Made by a program: the position numbers and the translations under genes. A stretch of DNA of 64,000 bases from Leptospiraceae bacterium (GTDB lineage: Bacteria > Spirochaetota > Leptospiria > Leptospirales > Leptonemataceae), in NCBI GenBank assembly GCA_026005135.1, contig BPKM01000007.1:115388-179387 (forward strand), in the 5' to 3' direction. A model generated the notes under the pieces. The model worked only from the letters and a program-made list of their open reading frames with translations, searched no databases and was not told the origin of the DNA. This document shows, piece by piece, positions 27,474 to 39,582 of the stretch. Within the stretch, counting starts at the first letter, position 1. Each line of letters starts with the position of its first letter.

Positions 27474-29171
27474 TTATTGATAAGACTGATAAGCTATCTT
27501 AATTTGCGAACCTACAGAAGGTAATTTTCCTGTAAATACAATTTTATTTTCAGAAGATAAATATTTATAACCAGTAGTTCCAACTGGTGGATTCGATGTT
27601 CTTGGTATTTCTACATCATTTACATAAACTTTTATAGTAGAAGATATAGGAATACGAGTTAAAGAATAGCTTGTTGCTTTTGCTGCAACTTGATCTGCTA
27701 ATTGTTGTAAGAATGCACCATAATTTTCTCCACAGATACTGGAAACACTGCCACCTGTATTAATTGCTAAGGATTTTAAATCAAGTGCACCTTGTGGAAA
27801 ATTAGAGAAATTATATGTAACATTAGCATTACCATTAACACCAGTACAGCTTCCATATTGTCCAGAATCATTTAAGGGAATTACACCATAAAAAGAAATA
27901 TTATTTTGTGTAAATATATTATCTATTAAATTAAAACGAGGATTATCGTCATTACTTCCACTACCATCCCATTTTGTATAGGCATCGCTTTCATCTGTAA
28001 TACAAATTACGGTTAAATTTGAACCATTTCTTGGATAACCAGCATTTGCAATAGTATTTAAAGAGCCATTTCCGTTTGTTAAAACTGCATTCATATTATT
28101 AGGGGAACTATTCGAAAGGGCTTTTTCTGCATAATAAGTACAACTTTCTTTACCAGAACCAGATGTTCCGACTTGAATATCATTTTCAAATTGTGTTCTA
28201 TCACTGGTAAAACCCGTATTTCTTAAATTAGAATTATCTGTTGTAATGGTGCCGATTTTAAAATCTACACCTAAATTATTAAGTCTATCAAAAAATGCTA
28301 AGGAATTATTTGCAACTGCATTTTGTTCCTGGGACATTGAACCAGAATTATCTACAACAAATAAGAAATCTGCTTTTGGTGGATTATCTGCTAATAGTAT
28401 ATCAATATAATCTTTTGGTGTTGAATCTACTGGACCAACATTGGTTCCATCTGTTAAACCAGTTAAAGCATCTTCTACATTTTCATAGTTGTTTACGGTT
28501 GTTACTCCTACTAAAACAACTGCATTACCATTTTCATCCTGACTTGCCTGTATTACAATACGAAATTGTGTATCTAAATTGGCAGAAGGAGGATCATCAG
28601 GAAAATTCGAGACATTTCCACTTCCATCTATGGTACCAATTAATTCAATTAAAGAATTTCTTACGTCATTCGCAGTATATGACTGATTTAAAGTTAATTG
28701 TAAACTTGCAACTTCTGTTGGAATTATAACATTACTGATTGGTTGTCTATTGATTAAACTATATCCATTTGTTGCTACTTCATTCCAGTTAGCAATAGTA
28801 GATAAGATATTATCCAACAAACAAGACACATCAGCACAGGAGGGCACAACAGCTCCAAATGCATTAGTATTATCATCAGGTCCTGCAAGTACTACACCAT
28901 CAAAAGAACCATCTGGATTTTGTTGTTGAGTAAATTGAGTATTATCGTATGTGATTTGCAAACTTCCTGTATTACTATTGGAAGTATTTCCACTATTAGA
29001 AGGATTATTATCTCCAACTATTGCAGATGAAGTATTTCCACTATTATTAGTAATTATCCCTTGCTCTGATAAGCCTGTTAAAAACCAGAGAAAGGGTTTT
29101 TTCTTATTTCCACAATTTATGCTCATCATTATAATGATAAAAATCATTATAATTGCTTTTATATATTTCAT
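27474..29171 (-). CDS. Von Willebrand factor A-like lipoprotein
   Basis: This 565-residue protein has a lipoprotein signal (IMIFIIIMMSINCGNKKK, Cys at about 21). A Ser/Asn-rich linker (NNSGNTSSA, NPSNSGNTSNSNTGS) follows. The VWA domain starts near 270: FLFVVDNSGSMSQEQNAV (MIDAS), LGVDFKIGTITTDNSNLRNTGF, and LTVICITDESDAYTKWDG. The C-terminus (TSYSLTRIPISSTIKVYVNDVEIP) matches that of the neighbouring VWA protein, so the two are paralogues. A GGAG RBS lies 8 bases before the ATG. It is likely surface or periplasm exposed; no partner can be named. Confidence 0.82.
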   Translation of the reverse strand: MKYIKAIIMIFIIIMMSINCGNKKKPFLWFLTGLSEQGIITNNSGNTSSAIVGDNNPSNSGNTSNSNTGSLQITYDNTQFTQQQNPDGSFDGVVLAGPDDNTNAFGAVVPSCADVSCLLDNILSTIANWNEVATNGYSLINRQPISNVIIPTEVASLQLTLNQSYTANDVRNSLIELIGTIDGSGNVSNFPDDPPSANLDTQFRIVIQASQDENGNAVVLVGVTTVNNYENVEDALTGLTDGTNVGPVDSTPKDYIDILLADNPPKADFLFVVDNSGSMSQEQNAVANNSLAFFDRLNNLGVDFKIGTITTDNSNLRNTGFTSDRTQFENDIQVGTSGSGKESCTYYAEKALSNSSPNNMNAVLTNGNGSLNTIANAGYPRNGSNLTVICITDESDAYTKWDGSGSNDDNPRFNLIDNIFTQNNISFYGVIPLNDSGQYGSCTGVNGNANVTYNFSNFPQGALDLKSLAINTGGSVSSICGENYGAFLQQLADQVAAKATSYSLTRIPISSTIKVYVNDVEIPRTSNPPVGTTGYKYLSSENKIVFTGKLPSVGSQIKIAYQSYQ

Positions 29172-29407
29172 AAGGTAACTCCATTATTCTATTTACTTAG
29201 ATAATGTAGACGTAAGATTTTTCATTTTGTTAAAATTTTTTGGTAATTTTTTCCAAAAAATACAAACTTTTTTAATGTAAAGTAGTAACTTAGTATTTAT
29301 TTAGTATTTTTAGCAATAAAGATATAAAAACCATTTTTGAAATTTTTTTCAATTGCAATATAAACATTATTAAAATTTTTAGAAAACAAAAAATCAGGAA
29401 TGGGAAT

Positions 29408-30445
29408 ATGTTCGAAGAGAATTTAAAAAATACATTAAAAAGTATAATATCATTTGTAATATTAGTTATTTTAGTTTTTGCTTTTAAACATTCTATTTTA
29501 GATGCAAATAATATTCCCAGTGGTTCCATGATTCCTACTTTAAAAATTGGAGATTATCTTTTTGTTAATAAAATGAGATTTTCTTTATATTTTCCCTTTA
29601 CATATTATGAAATATTACATATTGATGACCCAGTAAGAGGGGATATAGTTACTTTTGTACCACCAAGAGATCCTTCTAAAAACTATGTTAAACGTGTTAT
29701 TGGTATGCCAAATGATAGAATTCGGATTAGAAATATTTCTATCTGTGATCCTAATCTTCCTATAAAAAGAGCAAAAAAAACCTTATATAAATGTGATAAA
29801 GAAAGTGAGAAAAAAAATTTAATTCCTTATATTGCTTTTGTAGAATATAAAGAGAATGATCAGGGAGAATGGAAGCATTTTGATATAGAAGAAATTGATT
29901 ATGATATAGCTTATGAAATACTTTATGATTCAGATAGTATAAGAGTTCTTTATCCAGAAGAACGTGGAAATATAGGATATCTTCCTGTTCTTTTTAAAGA
30001 AACAATTAATGGACATATTCATTATTTTGTAGAAACAGCAGAAATGATGGTTCCAGATTCTTTATGTAGTGATATAGAAACAACAGGATGTCTTATACCA
30101 GAAAATCATTATTTTATGATGGGAGATAATAGAGATGATTCTCAGGATTCCCGATTCTGGCAGGTTGGACCTATTTCTCGAGATAGAATTTTAGGAAAAC
30201 CATTAATTATTTATTTTAGTATTAACTGGAAAGATCAAATTTGTTTTGCTTTTTATGAATATCTTGGAGGTAAAAAGGGATTTCCTTTAAAAGATTTTCC
30301 TCAAGAAGAACAATTAAAATATTGTAGTATTTATGATGTGAATTTATATAACGAAGATATTTTTACCTATTTAAGACGTACATTATTTTATAGGATTCCA
30401 CGAATGGATATCCGCTGGTATAGAATTGGAACAATTTTAGAATAG
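29408..30445 (+). CDS. lepB: Signal peptidase I
   Basis: This 345-residue inner-membrane protease removes signal peptides from exported proteins. An N-terminal anchor (SIISFVILVILVFAF) precedes the catalytic Ser motif NNIPSGSMIPTLKIGDYLFV (Ser40) and the Lys motif KNYVKRVIGMPND. Box E is HYFMMGDNRDDSQDSRFWQVG. Insertions between boxes make it longer than the E. coli-like minimum. The two downstream genes and the atp operon follow with short gaps, so lepB may head one long transcript. Confidence 0.93.
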   Translation: MFEENLKNTLKSIISFVILVILVFAFKHSILDANNIPSGSMIPTLKIGDYLFVNKMRFSLYFPFTYYEILHIDDPVRGDIVTFVPPRDPSKNYVKRVIGMPNDRIRIRNISICDPNLPIKRAKKTLYKCDKESEKKNLIPYIAFVEYKENDQGEWKHFDIEEIDYDIAYEILYDSDSIRVLYPEERGNIGYLPVLFKETINGHIHYFVETAEMMVPDSLCSDIETTGCLIPENHYFMMGDNRDDSQDSRFWQVGPISRDRILGKPLIIYFSINWKDQICFAFYEYLGGKKGFPLKDFPQEEQLKYCSIYDVNLYNEDIFTYLRRTLFYRIPRMDIRWYRIGTILE

Positions 30446-30459
30446 TAAAACAAAATAAT

Positions 30460-30855
30460 ATGGATTCTTCTCAAGATAAAAAGAAAAACTTAAAGGAAAA
30501 AGAAATTCATCCCATTCAATTTATGGGTATTATTTTAGCAATTGTATTTGAATTTTTAGGATTTTTATTATTTTTTGGTATAGTGGGGTATTTAATACAA
30601 TATCACTTTTTTCAGGATAATCCTCTTGTTTTGATCTTATCGATGTTTGTAGGAATGATGATTGGAATCTATTATATGTATAATAGAGCTAAAAATTTAT
30701 CCAAAATTCGCATATCTAAATTAAAAAAAGAATCTATAAATCAATTTTTTTACAATAGAGAAAAACAAACAAAAGAACGTATAGAAAAAACAAGAAAAGA
30801 AATCGAAGATACAAAAGAAAAATTAGATAAATATTTTAAAAAATATGAAGAATAA
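30460..30855 (+). CDS. AtpZ/AtpI-like membrane protein
   Basis: This 131-residue protein has two helices (FMGIILAIVFEFLGFLLFFGIVGYLI and LVLILSMFVGMMIGIYYMY), a basic loop and a charged coiled-coil C-terminus (TKERIEKTRKEIEDTKEKL). Two-helix proteins of this type (AtpZ) often precede ATP synthase genes and are linked to Mg2+ or Ca2+ uptake and enzyme assembly. Position between lepB and atpB supports this. It overlaps the next gene by 11 bases. Confidence 0.65.
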   Translation: MDSSQDKKKNLKEKEIHPIQFMGIILAIVFEFLGFLLFFGIVGYLIQYHFFQDNPLVLILSMFVGMMIGIYYMYNRAKNLSKIRISKLKKESINQFFYNREKQTKERIEKTRKEIEDTKEKLDKYFKKYEE

Positions 30856-31189
30856 ATTAATCCATATTATATTATTATCCATACCACTATCTATAGTAAT
30901 TAATCTTTATTTTTTTCCTTTTTCTTTAGAATATTATTATATTACGTATGGTGGTATTTTGGTTTCTATACCTTTTTTTTACTGGTTTTATATTAAATAT
31001 TATGGAAAGCCAGATATAAAGGGAGTGATTCTAATTCAGTTAGAAATACTTTTGCATTTTTTATATACAATGGGATTATTATTATATTGTAATAGTATAA
31101 AAAATTATATTCCTGTATATGCTTTTTTGATTTTTTTAATTTGTTATTATTGTTTTAAGCTTGCCATCCTCGTAGCTTTAAAAAAATAA
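30845..31189 (+). CDS. AtpI-like small membrane protein
   Basis: This 114-residue protein has about four hydrophobic helices (LIHIILLSIPLSIVINLYFF, YYITYGGILVSIPFFYWFYI, LIQLEILLHFLYTMGLLLY, PVYAFLIFLICYYCFKLAILVAL), the layout of AtpI/UncI proteins that assist c-ring assembly. Sequence identity to AtpI is not obvious; the call rests on topology and position directly upstream of atpB. Confidence 0.55.
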   Translation: MKNKLIHIILLSIPLSIVINLYFFPFSLEYYYITYGGILVSIPFFYWFYIKYYGKPDIKGVILIQLEILLHFLYTMGLLLYCNSIKNYIPVYAFLIFLICYYCFKLAILVALKK

Positions 31190-31204
31190 GACCTTATAAT
31201 TGCC

Positions 31205-32266
31205 ATGAAAACTAAAAGAATTATTATAACTTTTTTAATGTTTTTTATTGTAAATTTTCTTTATGGAAAAACAGAAGGGCACTCAAATAATGGACACCAA
31301 CCATCATTTGAAGATGTTTTATCGCACCACTTAATGGATTCTCCTATTTTTGAACTTAATATAGGTGGTAAAAAAGTCTATCAAGGAGAACCAGGTTTTG
31401 ATAAAGATCCATATAGAAGATATATCTTTAAAGACGAAAAGGGCTTATATAAATACGAAGGCGGAATACCTTTACATATAACAAAACGAGTAGCAATGAT
31501 GTGGGTTGTTTCTATATTGTTGTTAATTGTATTTATTAAAGCAGCTAACAAGATTGCAGAAAATCCATTGCGAATAAATAGTAGATTTGCAAATTTTATA
31601 GAAGTATTATTTGAATTTGTAAGAAAAGATATTGCAGAATCAAACATGCATCATCCAAGTGGTTTATTTCTGGGGTATATTATTACAGCCTTCTTTTTTA
31701 TATTGTTCAGTAATTTATTAGGATTATTTCCACCATTTGGAGAAATTGCTGAGTTAATATATTCTTCTATAACTGGACATCATCCTTCCCATGGTGTAGG
31801 AGAATTACCATCTCCTATTATTGCTATCTGGCCTGGAATAACTGTAACTGGTGATATAGCTGTAACATTTACATTAGCTGCATTTACAACTATTTTAATA
31901 TGGGCAGCTGGTTTTAAATATCAGGGTGTGCAATTTATATGGCATGCTGTTCCAGGTGGTGTACCCTGGTGGTTATATCCTATTATGTGGCCCATTGAAT
32001 TTATTATAAGCCCATTAGCAAAAGGTTTCGCTTTGATGATTCGACTTTTAGCAAATATGACTGCTGGACACGTGGTAATTTTAGTAATTGCAAGTTTTAT
32101 TTTTGAATTTTCTAAATGGACATTAATGACTGTTTTAGTGACATCGTTATCAGTATTTGGAATGACCTTTATGTATATTTTAGAAATTTTAGTAGCATTT
32201 TTACAGGCATTTATATTTACACTTTTATCAGCAATATTTATTGGTTTAAGTATGCATAGACATTAA
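31205..32266 (+). CDS. atpB: F1Fo ATP synthase subunit a
   Basis: This 353-residue stator subunit forms the proton half-channels with the c-ring. The key helix LAKGFALMIRLLANMTAGHVVI has the essential Arg. An N-terminal signal-like segment (IIITFLMFFIVNFLYGKT) and a long His-rich region (GHSNNGHQPSFEDVLSHHL) precede five or six helices. A long N-terminus is common in bacterial subunit a. It starts the canonical order B-E-F-H-A-G-D-C. Confidence 0.95.
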   Translation: MKTKRIIITFLMFFIVNFLYGKTEGHSNNGHQPSFEDVLSHHLMDSPIFELNIGGKKVYQGEPGFDKDPYRRYIFKDEKGLYKYEGGIPLHITKRVAMMWVVSILLLIVFIKAANKIAENPLRINSRFANFIEVLFEFVRKDIAESNMHHPSGLFLGYIITAFFFILFSNLLGLFPPFGEIAELIYSSITGHHPSHGVGELPSPIIAIWPGITVTGDIAVTFTLAAFTTILIWAAGFKYQGVQFIWHAVPGGVPWWLYPIMWPIEFIISPLAKGFALMIRLLANMTAGHVVILVIASFIFEFSKWTLMTVLVTSLSVFGMTFMYILEILVAFLQAFIFTLLSAIFIGLSMHRH

Positions 32267-32303
32267 ACGTAAGAATATTAAAATTATATTTTTAAAATTA
32301 TGA

Positions 32304-32628
<325 letters not shown>

Positions 32629-32648
32629 ATTATTAATGGAGGAATATT

Positions 32649-33170
32649 ATGAATATCATTCTTGCAGGTGGAATAGCACTACTTGAAATAAATCCTGGTC
32701 TTGTAATTTGGACGACAATTACATTTATTATTGTAGCAATTATATTATATGTTGCTGCCTGGAAAAAAATTATTCAGGCATTAGATCAAAGAGCAGAATA
32801 TATAGAAAATAATATAAAAGAAGCAGAACAATTAAAAAAAGAGGCAGAAACTAAATTTCTGGAATATCAAAATAAATTATTAGATTTAAAACAAGAAGCT
32901 CAAGAAATTATACAGGAAGCAAAAAAAGATGCAGAAGTTTTAAAAGAAGAAATTATTAAAAAAGCAAAAGAAGAAGCAGAAGAATTAAGAAGAAGAGCTC
33001 AAAAAGAAATCAATTTAGCAAAAGAATCAGCTATAGAAGAGATACATCAACATGCAATTGAATTATCAATGGAAATTGCAAGAAAAGCAATTAATAAAGC
33101 TTTATCTCCAGAAGAACATAAAAGATTATTAGAAGAGACGTTAAAAGAATTAAATAAATCTCAAAATTAA
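32649..33170 (+). CDS. atpF: F1Fo ATP synthase subunit b
   Basis: This 173-residue peripheral-stalk subunit has one N-terminal helix (LVIWTTITFIIVAIILYVAAW) followed by a long charged coiled coil (KKEAETKFLEYQNKLLDLKQ ... KAKEEAEELRRRAQKEINLA). Position between atpE and atpH confirms it. An AATGGAGGAAT RBS precedes the ATG just after the attenuator T-run. Confidence 0.95.
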   Translation: MNIILAGGIALLEINPGLVIWTTITFIIVAIILYVAAWKKIIQALDQRAEYIENNIKEAEQLKKEAETKFLEYQNKLLDLKQEAQEIIQEAKKDAEVLKEEIIKKAKEEAEELRRRAQKEINLAKESAIEEIHQHAIELSMEIARKAINKALSPEEHKRLLEETLKELNKSQN

Positions 33171-33181
33171 AGGGAATAACT

Positions 33182-33742
33182 ATGATTTTTGAACAATTGC
33201 CAGAATCCTATGCAAAAGCATTATTGGATTTAACAAAAGGCAAAGAAGAAGAAACACTTGAATATATAAAAGATATACAACAAATAATAAAAAAAGATAA
33301 ACAAATAGAGCATTTTTTTCTTAATCCAACAATTAGTAAAAATTTAAAAATTGAAATAATAAAAAAAACATTCAAAGAATATTTACCAGAAATACTTTTA
33401 AATTTTTTATGCGTTCTTGCTAAAAATGATCGAATTGAATTATTACCAAAAATAGAAGAAATATATCGATATTATTATGATCAAGAAAATAATATAGTTC
33501 CTGTAAAAGTAATTACAGCTATAGAAGTAGATCAAAATACAAAAGAGGAATTAGAAAAAGTATTAGAAAAATACTTTAATAAGAAAGTTGATGTAAAATA
33601 CATTATAAAACCACAAATCATTGGTGGAATTGTAATACAAAGTCAAGGATACGAAATAGATAATAGTGTATTAACGAAATTACGTTATATTTATAAAAAT
33701 TTAAAAAATACTAAAATAAGTGGAGTAGTATATGAAGATTAA
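33182..33742 (+). CDS. atpH: F1Fo ATP synthase subunit delta
   Basis: This 186-residue stator subunit links the b-stalk to the top of F1. Family features are [14 protein letters not shown] at the N-terminus, [39 protein letters not shown] and the C-terminal [23 protein letters not shown]. It overlaps atpA by 11 bases, which suggests translational coupling. Confidence 0.94.
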   Translation: MIFEQLPESYAKALLDLTKGKEEETLEYIKDIQQIIKKDKQIEHFFLNPTISKNLKIEIIKKTFKEYLPEILLNFLCVLAKNDRIELLPKIEEIYRYYYDQENNIVPVKVITAIEVDQNTKEELEKVLEKYFNKKVDVKYIIKPQIIGGIVIQSQGYEIDNSVLTKLRYIYKNLKNTKISGVVYED

Positions 33743-35277
33743 AGTAGATGAAGTTGTAAATTTACTAAAAAAAGAAATACAGAGTTTCGAAACAAGTACA
33801 GATTTAACTGAATATGGTGAATTAATATCCGTTGGTGATGGTATTGCAAGAATTTATGGCTTAGAAAATGTAATGTCTAATGAGATGGTAGAATTTGAAG
33901 ATGGTACAATTGGACTTGCATTTAACTTAGAAGAATCTTCTGTAGGTGTTGTTATTTTAGGTGATTATGAGCATTTAAAAGAAGGCGATAAAGTAAAAAG
34001 AACTGGAAAAATTTTACAAGTTCCAGTAGGAAACGAACTATTAGGTAGAATAGTTGATCCTCTTGGAAGACCATTAGATGGTGGTCCAGAAATTAAAGGA
34101 GAAACAACATATCCAGTAGAAAGAATAGCTCCAGGTATTGCAACAAGAGAACCAGTTAAAATTCCTTTACAAACTGGTATTAAAGCAATTGATTCAATGA
34201 TTCCTATTGGAAGGGGACAAAGGGAGTTAATTATTGGAGATAGAAATACTGGAAAAACTGCTATTGCAATAGATACAATTATAAATCAAAAAGGGCAGGA
34301 TGTTATTTGTGTTTATGTAGCAATTGGACAAAAAGCATCAAAGGTTGCAGCTGTTGCAGAAAAGTTAAAACAATATGGTGCTATGGATTATACAATTATT
34401 GTATCAGCATCTGCTTCGGATCCAGCACCTTTACAATATCTTGCACCATATGCTGGTTGTGCAATGGCAGAATATTTTATGTATGAACATGGAAGACATA
34501 CATTAGTAGTATATGATGATTTATCAAAACAAGCAAATGCTTATCGTCAGATGTCCTTATTATTAAGAAGACCTCCAGGAAGGGAAGCTTATCCAGGTGA
34601 TGTATTTTATTTACATAGTAGATTATTAGAAAGAGCTGCAAAATTAAATGATAAATATGGTGGTGGATCATTAACAGCATTACCAATAGTAGAAACACAA
34701 GAAGGAGAAGTTTCTGCTTATATTCCAACTAACGTAATTTCAATTACAGATGGACAGATTTATTTACAACCAGGTTTATTCGCAGCAGGACAAAGACCAG
34801 CTGTTGATGTTGGTATTTCTGTAAGTAGAGTAGGTGGTAGTGCTCAAATTAAAGCAATGAAAAGTGTTGCAGGTCGATTAAGATTGGATCAGGCGCAATT
34901 TAAAGCATTAGAAGCATTTGCACAATTAGGAACAGAATTAGATCCAGCTACACAAGCTCAGTTAGATAGAGGTTATCGTGTAATGGAGATTTCTAAAACA
35001 AGATGAATCTGATCCTTACCCTGTAGAAGATCAAGTAGTAGTAATATTTGCAGTTACAAGAGGATTAATGGATAAAATACCTGTTCCCCAAATTCGAGAT
35101 TTCGAAAAGAAATTATTAAAATATTTAAAAGAATCACATCCTGAAATATTAAAATCTATTGCAGAGAAAAAAGTCATAGAAGATGAGAAAAAATTAGAAT
35201 CTACAATTCAAGAATATGTAAATGCTTATCTTTCAGGTACTGCAGCAGATGTTAGACCACAGGAAAAAGCATCATAA
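33732..35277 (+). CDS. atpA: F1Fo ATP synthase subunit alpha, frameshifted near 34995
   Basis: This non-catalytic nucleotide-binding subunit of F1 has the P-loop [14 protein letters not shown], the signature [22 protein letters not shown] and VMEI. The frame breaks at the A4 run 34995-34998; dropping one A restores [24 protein letters not shown] and runs on to 35277 ([13 protein letters not shown]). The restored length is about 514 residues, normal. As an essential gene it is unlikely to be a true pseudogene, so a sequencing insertion is the best explanation. Confidence 0.94.
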
Positions 35278-35293
35278 TAAATAAGGAGAATCT

Positions 35294-37633
<2,340 letters not shown>

Positions 37634-37635
<2 letters not shown>

Positions 37636-37660
37636 AAACCCCGTCCAATAGGGGTTTTTT
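37634..37660 (+). terminator. Internal terminator/attenuator between atpD and atpC
   Basis: AAAAACCCC (37634-37642) pairs with GGGGTTTTTT (37651-37660) around an 8-base loop, forming a Rho-independent terminator directly after the atpD stop. atpC starts only 20 bp later, so subunit epsilon would depend on read-through. Confidence 0.85.
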
Positions 37661-37679
37661 ATATTTTATGGAGTTAAAT

Positions 37680-38082
37680 ATGGAAAAGCAAGAATTAACT
37701 ATATCTGTTGTATCACCATCAAAACCATTATACGAGGGAAAAGTAAAATCCGTTATTTTACCATTATATGATGGTTTAGCTGGTATTTTAAAAAATCATG
37801 CAGAAATGATTGCAGAATTAGGACCGGGAAAATTAACTAATAAAAAATGATGATGAAGAATTAACTTATTTTATTAATGGTGGTTTTGTAGAAATAAGTA
37901 ATAATAAAATCACTGTACTGGCTGACGAAGCTTATAAAAAAGAAGAACTTAAAAGAGAATTAGTAGAAAAAGAATATCAAGAAATACAAAAATTACCAGC
38001 AATTGGAGATGAACGAATTAAAGAAAAATTAGAAAAATTAAATGCAATAAGAAAAAAGTTATCGTTTCTTAATGAAAAATAA
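37680..38082 (+). CDS. atpC: F1Fo ATP synthase subunit epsilon, frameshifted near 37842
   Basis: This small F1 subunit regulates ATPase activity. The N-terminal beta-domain reads ELTISVVSPSKPLYEGKVKS and GLAGILKNHAEMIAELGPGKL. An extra A in the A6 run 37842-37847 gives a premature stop; without it the product continues NDDEELTYFINGGFVEISNN, KITVLADEA and a C-terminal helix pair ending LEKLNAIRKKLSFLNEK. The start at 37680 fits the GGAG at 37670; the in-frame ATG at 37668 has no RBS. Restored length is about 134 residues. Confidence 0.9.
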
Positions 38083-38197
38083 AACTTGACACCTCCTCTC
38101 TTTTTTTCTTTATTTAAAATAAGAACTTCTTTAAAAATAATAGAAATAAAGAAATTGATTTTTTAATAATGATAGCCGAAATATAATAAAAGATTTT

Positions 38198-39580
38198 ATG
38201 AATTCAAATAATCAATCCAATGATTTAAATCTAGAAGAAATACAAATTGATTTTGATACATTAGATTTACCAGATTTACCTCCAGAATTATTAGAAGATA
38301 TACCCGATTTTAAAATTGATGAATCTACAGAAAACGAAGAAGAAAATATTGGATTAACTGATAATGAATTAGAAAATATATTGGAGATACCGGAGCAAGA
38401 AGTAGAATCAGAAGACAATCGAACCAGCAAGAAACACTACCAGTAGAAAGTAATTCAATGGAGATAGAAGAAAGTGATTTAGTTATCCCAGAGCAAGAAG
38501 AAGTCAGAAGAATCTGTAGCATTAAGTGAAGATGAATTAGAAAATATATTAGAGATACCAGAGCAAGAAGTAGAACCAGAAGAGAAAATAACTGAACAAA
38601 CAGACTCATTAACTATAACAGAAAACAATGTAGAAGATACGGATTTGGTTCAAAAAAAGGAAGAATTAGATATAAAAAAAATAGAAGTTTCGGATGAAGA
38701 TTTATATGAAGAAGATATAGAAGATCAAGTAAGTGATTATAAAATTGAACCAATAGAAATAGATATTGGTGATGATTTAGAAATAGAATCTCAGAAAGCA
38801 CAAGAACAATCACTGGAAATACAAGAAAAACAAGATATAACTAAAGAAGAATTAGATGATGAACCAATAAGTCTTAGTGATGATGAATTAGATAATATTT
38901 TATCAGATTTACCAGAAGAAGAAATAAGCGAAGAACAATCTGTTGATACACATGAAGAAAGTGATATCCAGGATGAATTAATCATTACTGATGATGAATT
39001 AGCAAAGACAATTATATCAGATACTGAAGAGACAAAATTACCACCTTTATCTGAGGTTGAATTAGAAGAAGATGATTCTATTTCTTTAACGCCAGAAGAA
39101 TTAGAAGAAATTGTATCCAGTGAAGATATAAATGAAATTACAGAAGAACTGAAAGAAGAAATAGAAGAAGATTTATCTAATATAAAAGAAGAACCAAAAG
39201 ATATAGAAAATATTGAAATACCAGAACCTATTTTTGATGATAATTCGGAAGAAACCATTTCCTTAACAGATGATGAATTAAAAAATATCGTAGGAGAATT
39301 GCAAACATCAGAAGAGATTTCTATACCAGAACCAGAAATTTATGAATCTAAAGCCCAGCAGCAAATTGATCAACAACAAAAAAGAGAACAATTAACAGAT
39401 GATTTAGAAAAAGAGACTGGGATTAAAAAAGAAGAATTAAAAAAGATTATTGCCTATTTAGATTCGCTATTTGATCAATTACCAGAAGAAACAATTAAAG
39501 AATTTAGCCGTTCCGAATATTTTAATCTATATAAAAAAGTAATTGAAAGCTTAGGAATATATCCCCCAGATTCCAATTAA
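38198..39580 (+). CDS. Acidic repeat protein (LTDDELENIL-type repeats), two compensating frameshifts
   Basis: This Asp/Glu-rich, probably disordered protein repeats a short unit: IGLTDNELENILEIPEQEV, VALSEDELENILEIPEQEV, ISLSDDELDNILSDLPEEE, ISLTPEELEEIVSS, ISLTDDELKNIVGELQ. A structured C-terminus follows (GIKKEELKKIIAYLDSLFDQ). The outer parts share one frame, but the stretch from about 38423 to 38503 (LPVESNSMEIEESDLVIPEQ) lies in another, bounded by one missing and one extra base. Corrected length is about 460 residues. The next gene follows by 2 bp, so the two likely work together. Function is unknown. Confidence 0.7.
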
Positions 39581-39582
39581 TT

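Noticed and set aside
27451..27480. Ten-codon frame MKKIVHLNY with a strong RBS (GGAGGCGAAAA)
   Set aside because: It runs into the VWA gene end with no room for a function. It may be a remnant start of a lost gene, but nothing else supports it.
28295..29178. Leu-rich plus-strand frames inside the VWA lipoprotein gene
   Set aside because: They are antisense to a clearly supported gene; the low-complexity Leu/His composition is an artefact.
38791..39258. 155-codon minus-strand frame rich in Ser
   Set aside because: It is the antisense shadow of Asp/Glu-rich repeats (GAA/GAT read as TTC/ATC/TCT) and has no RBS.
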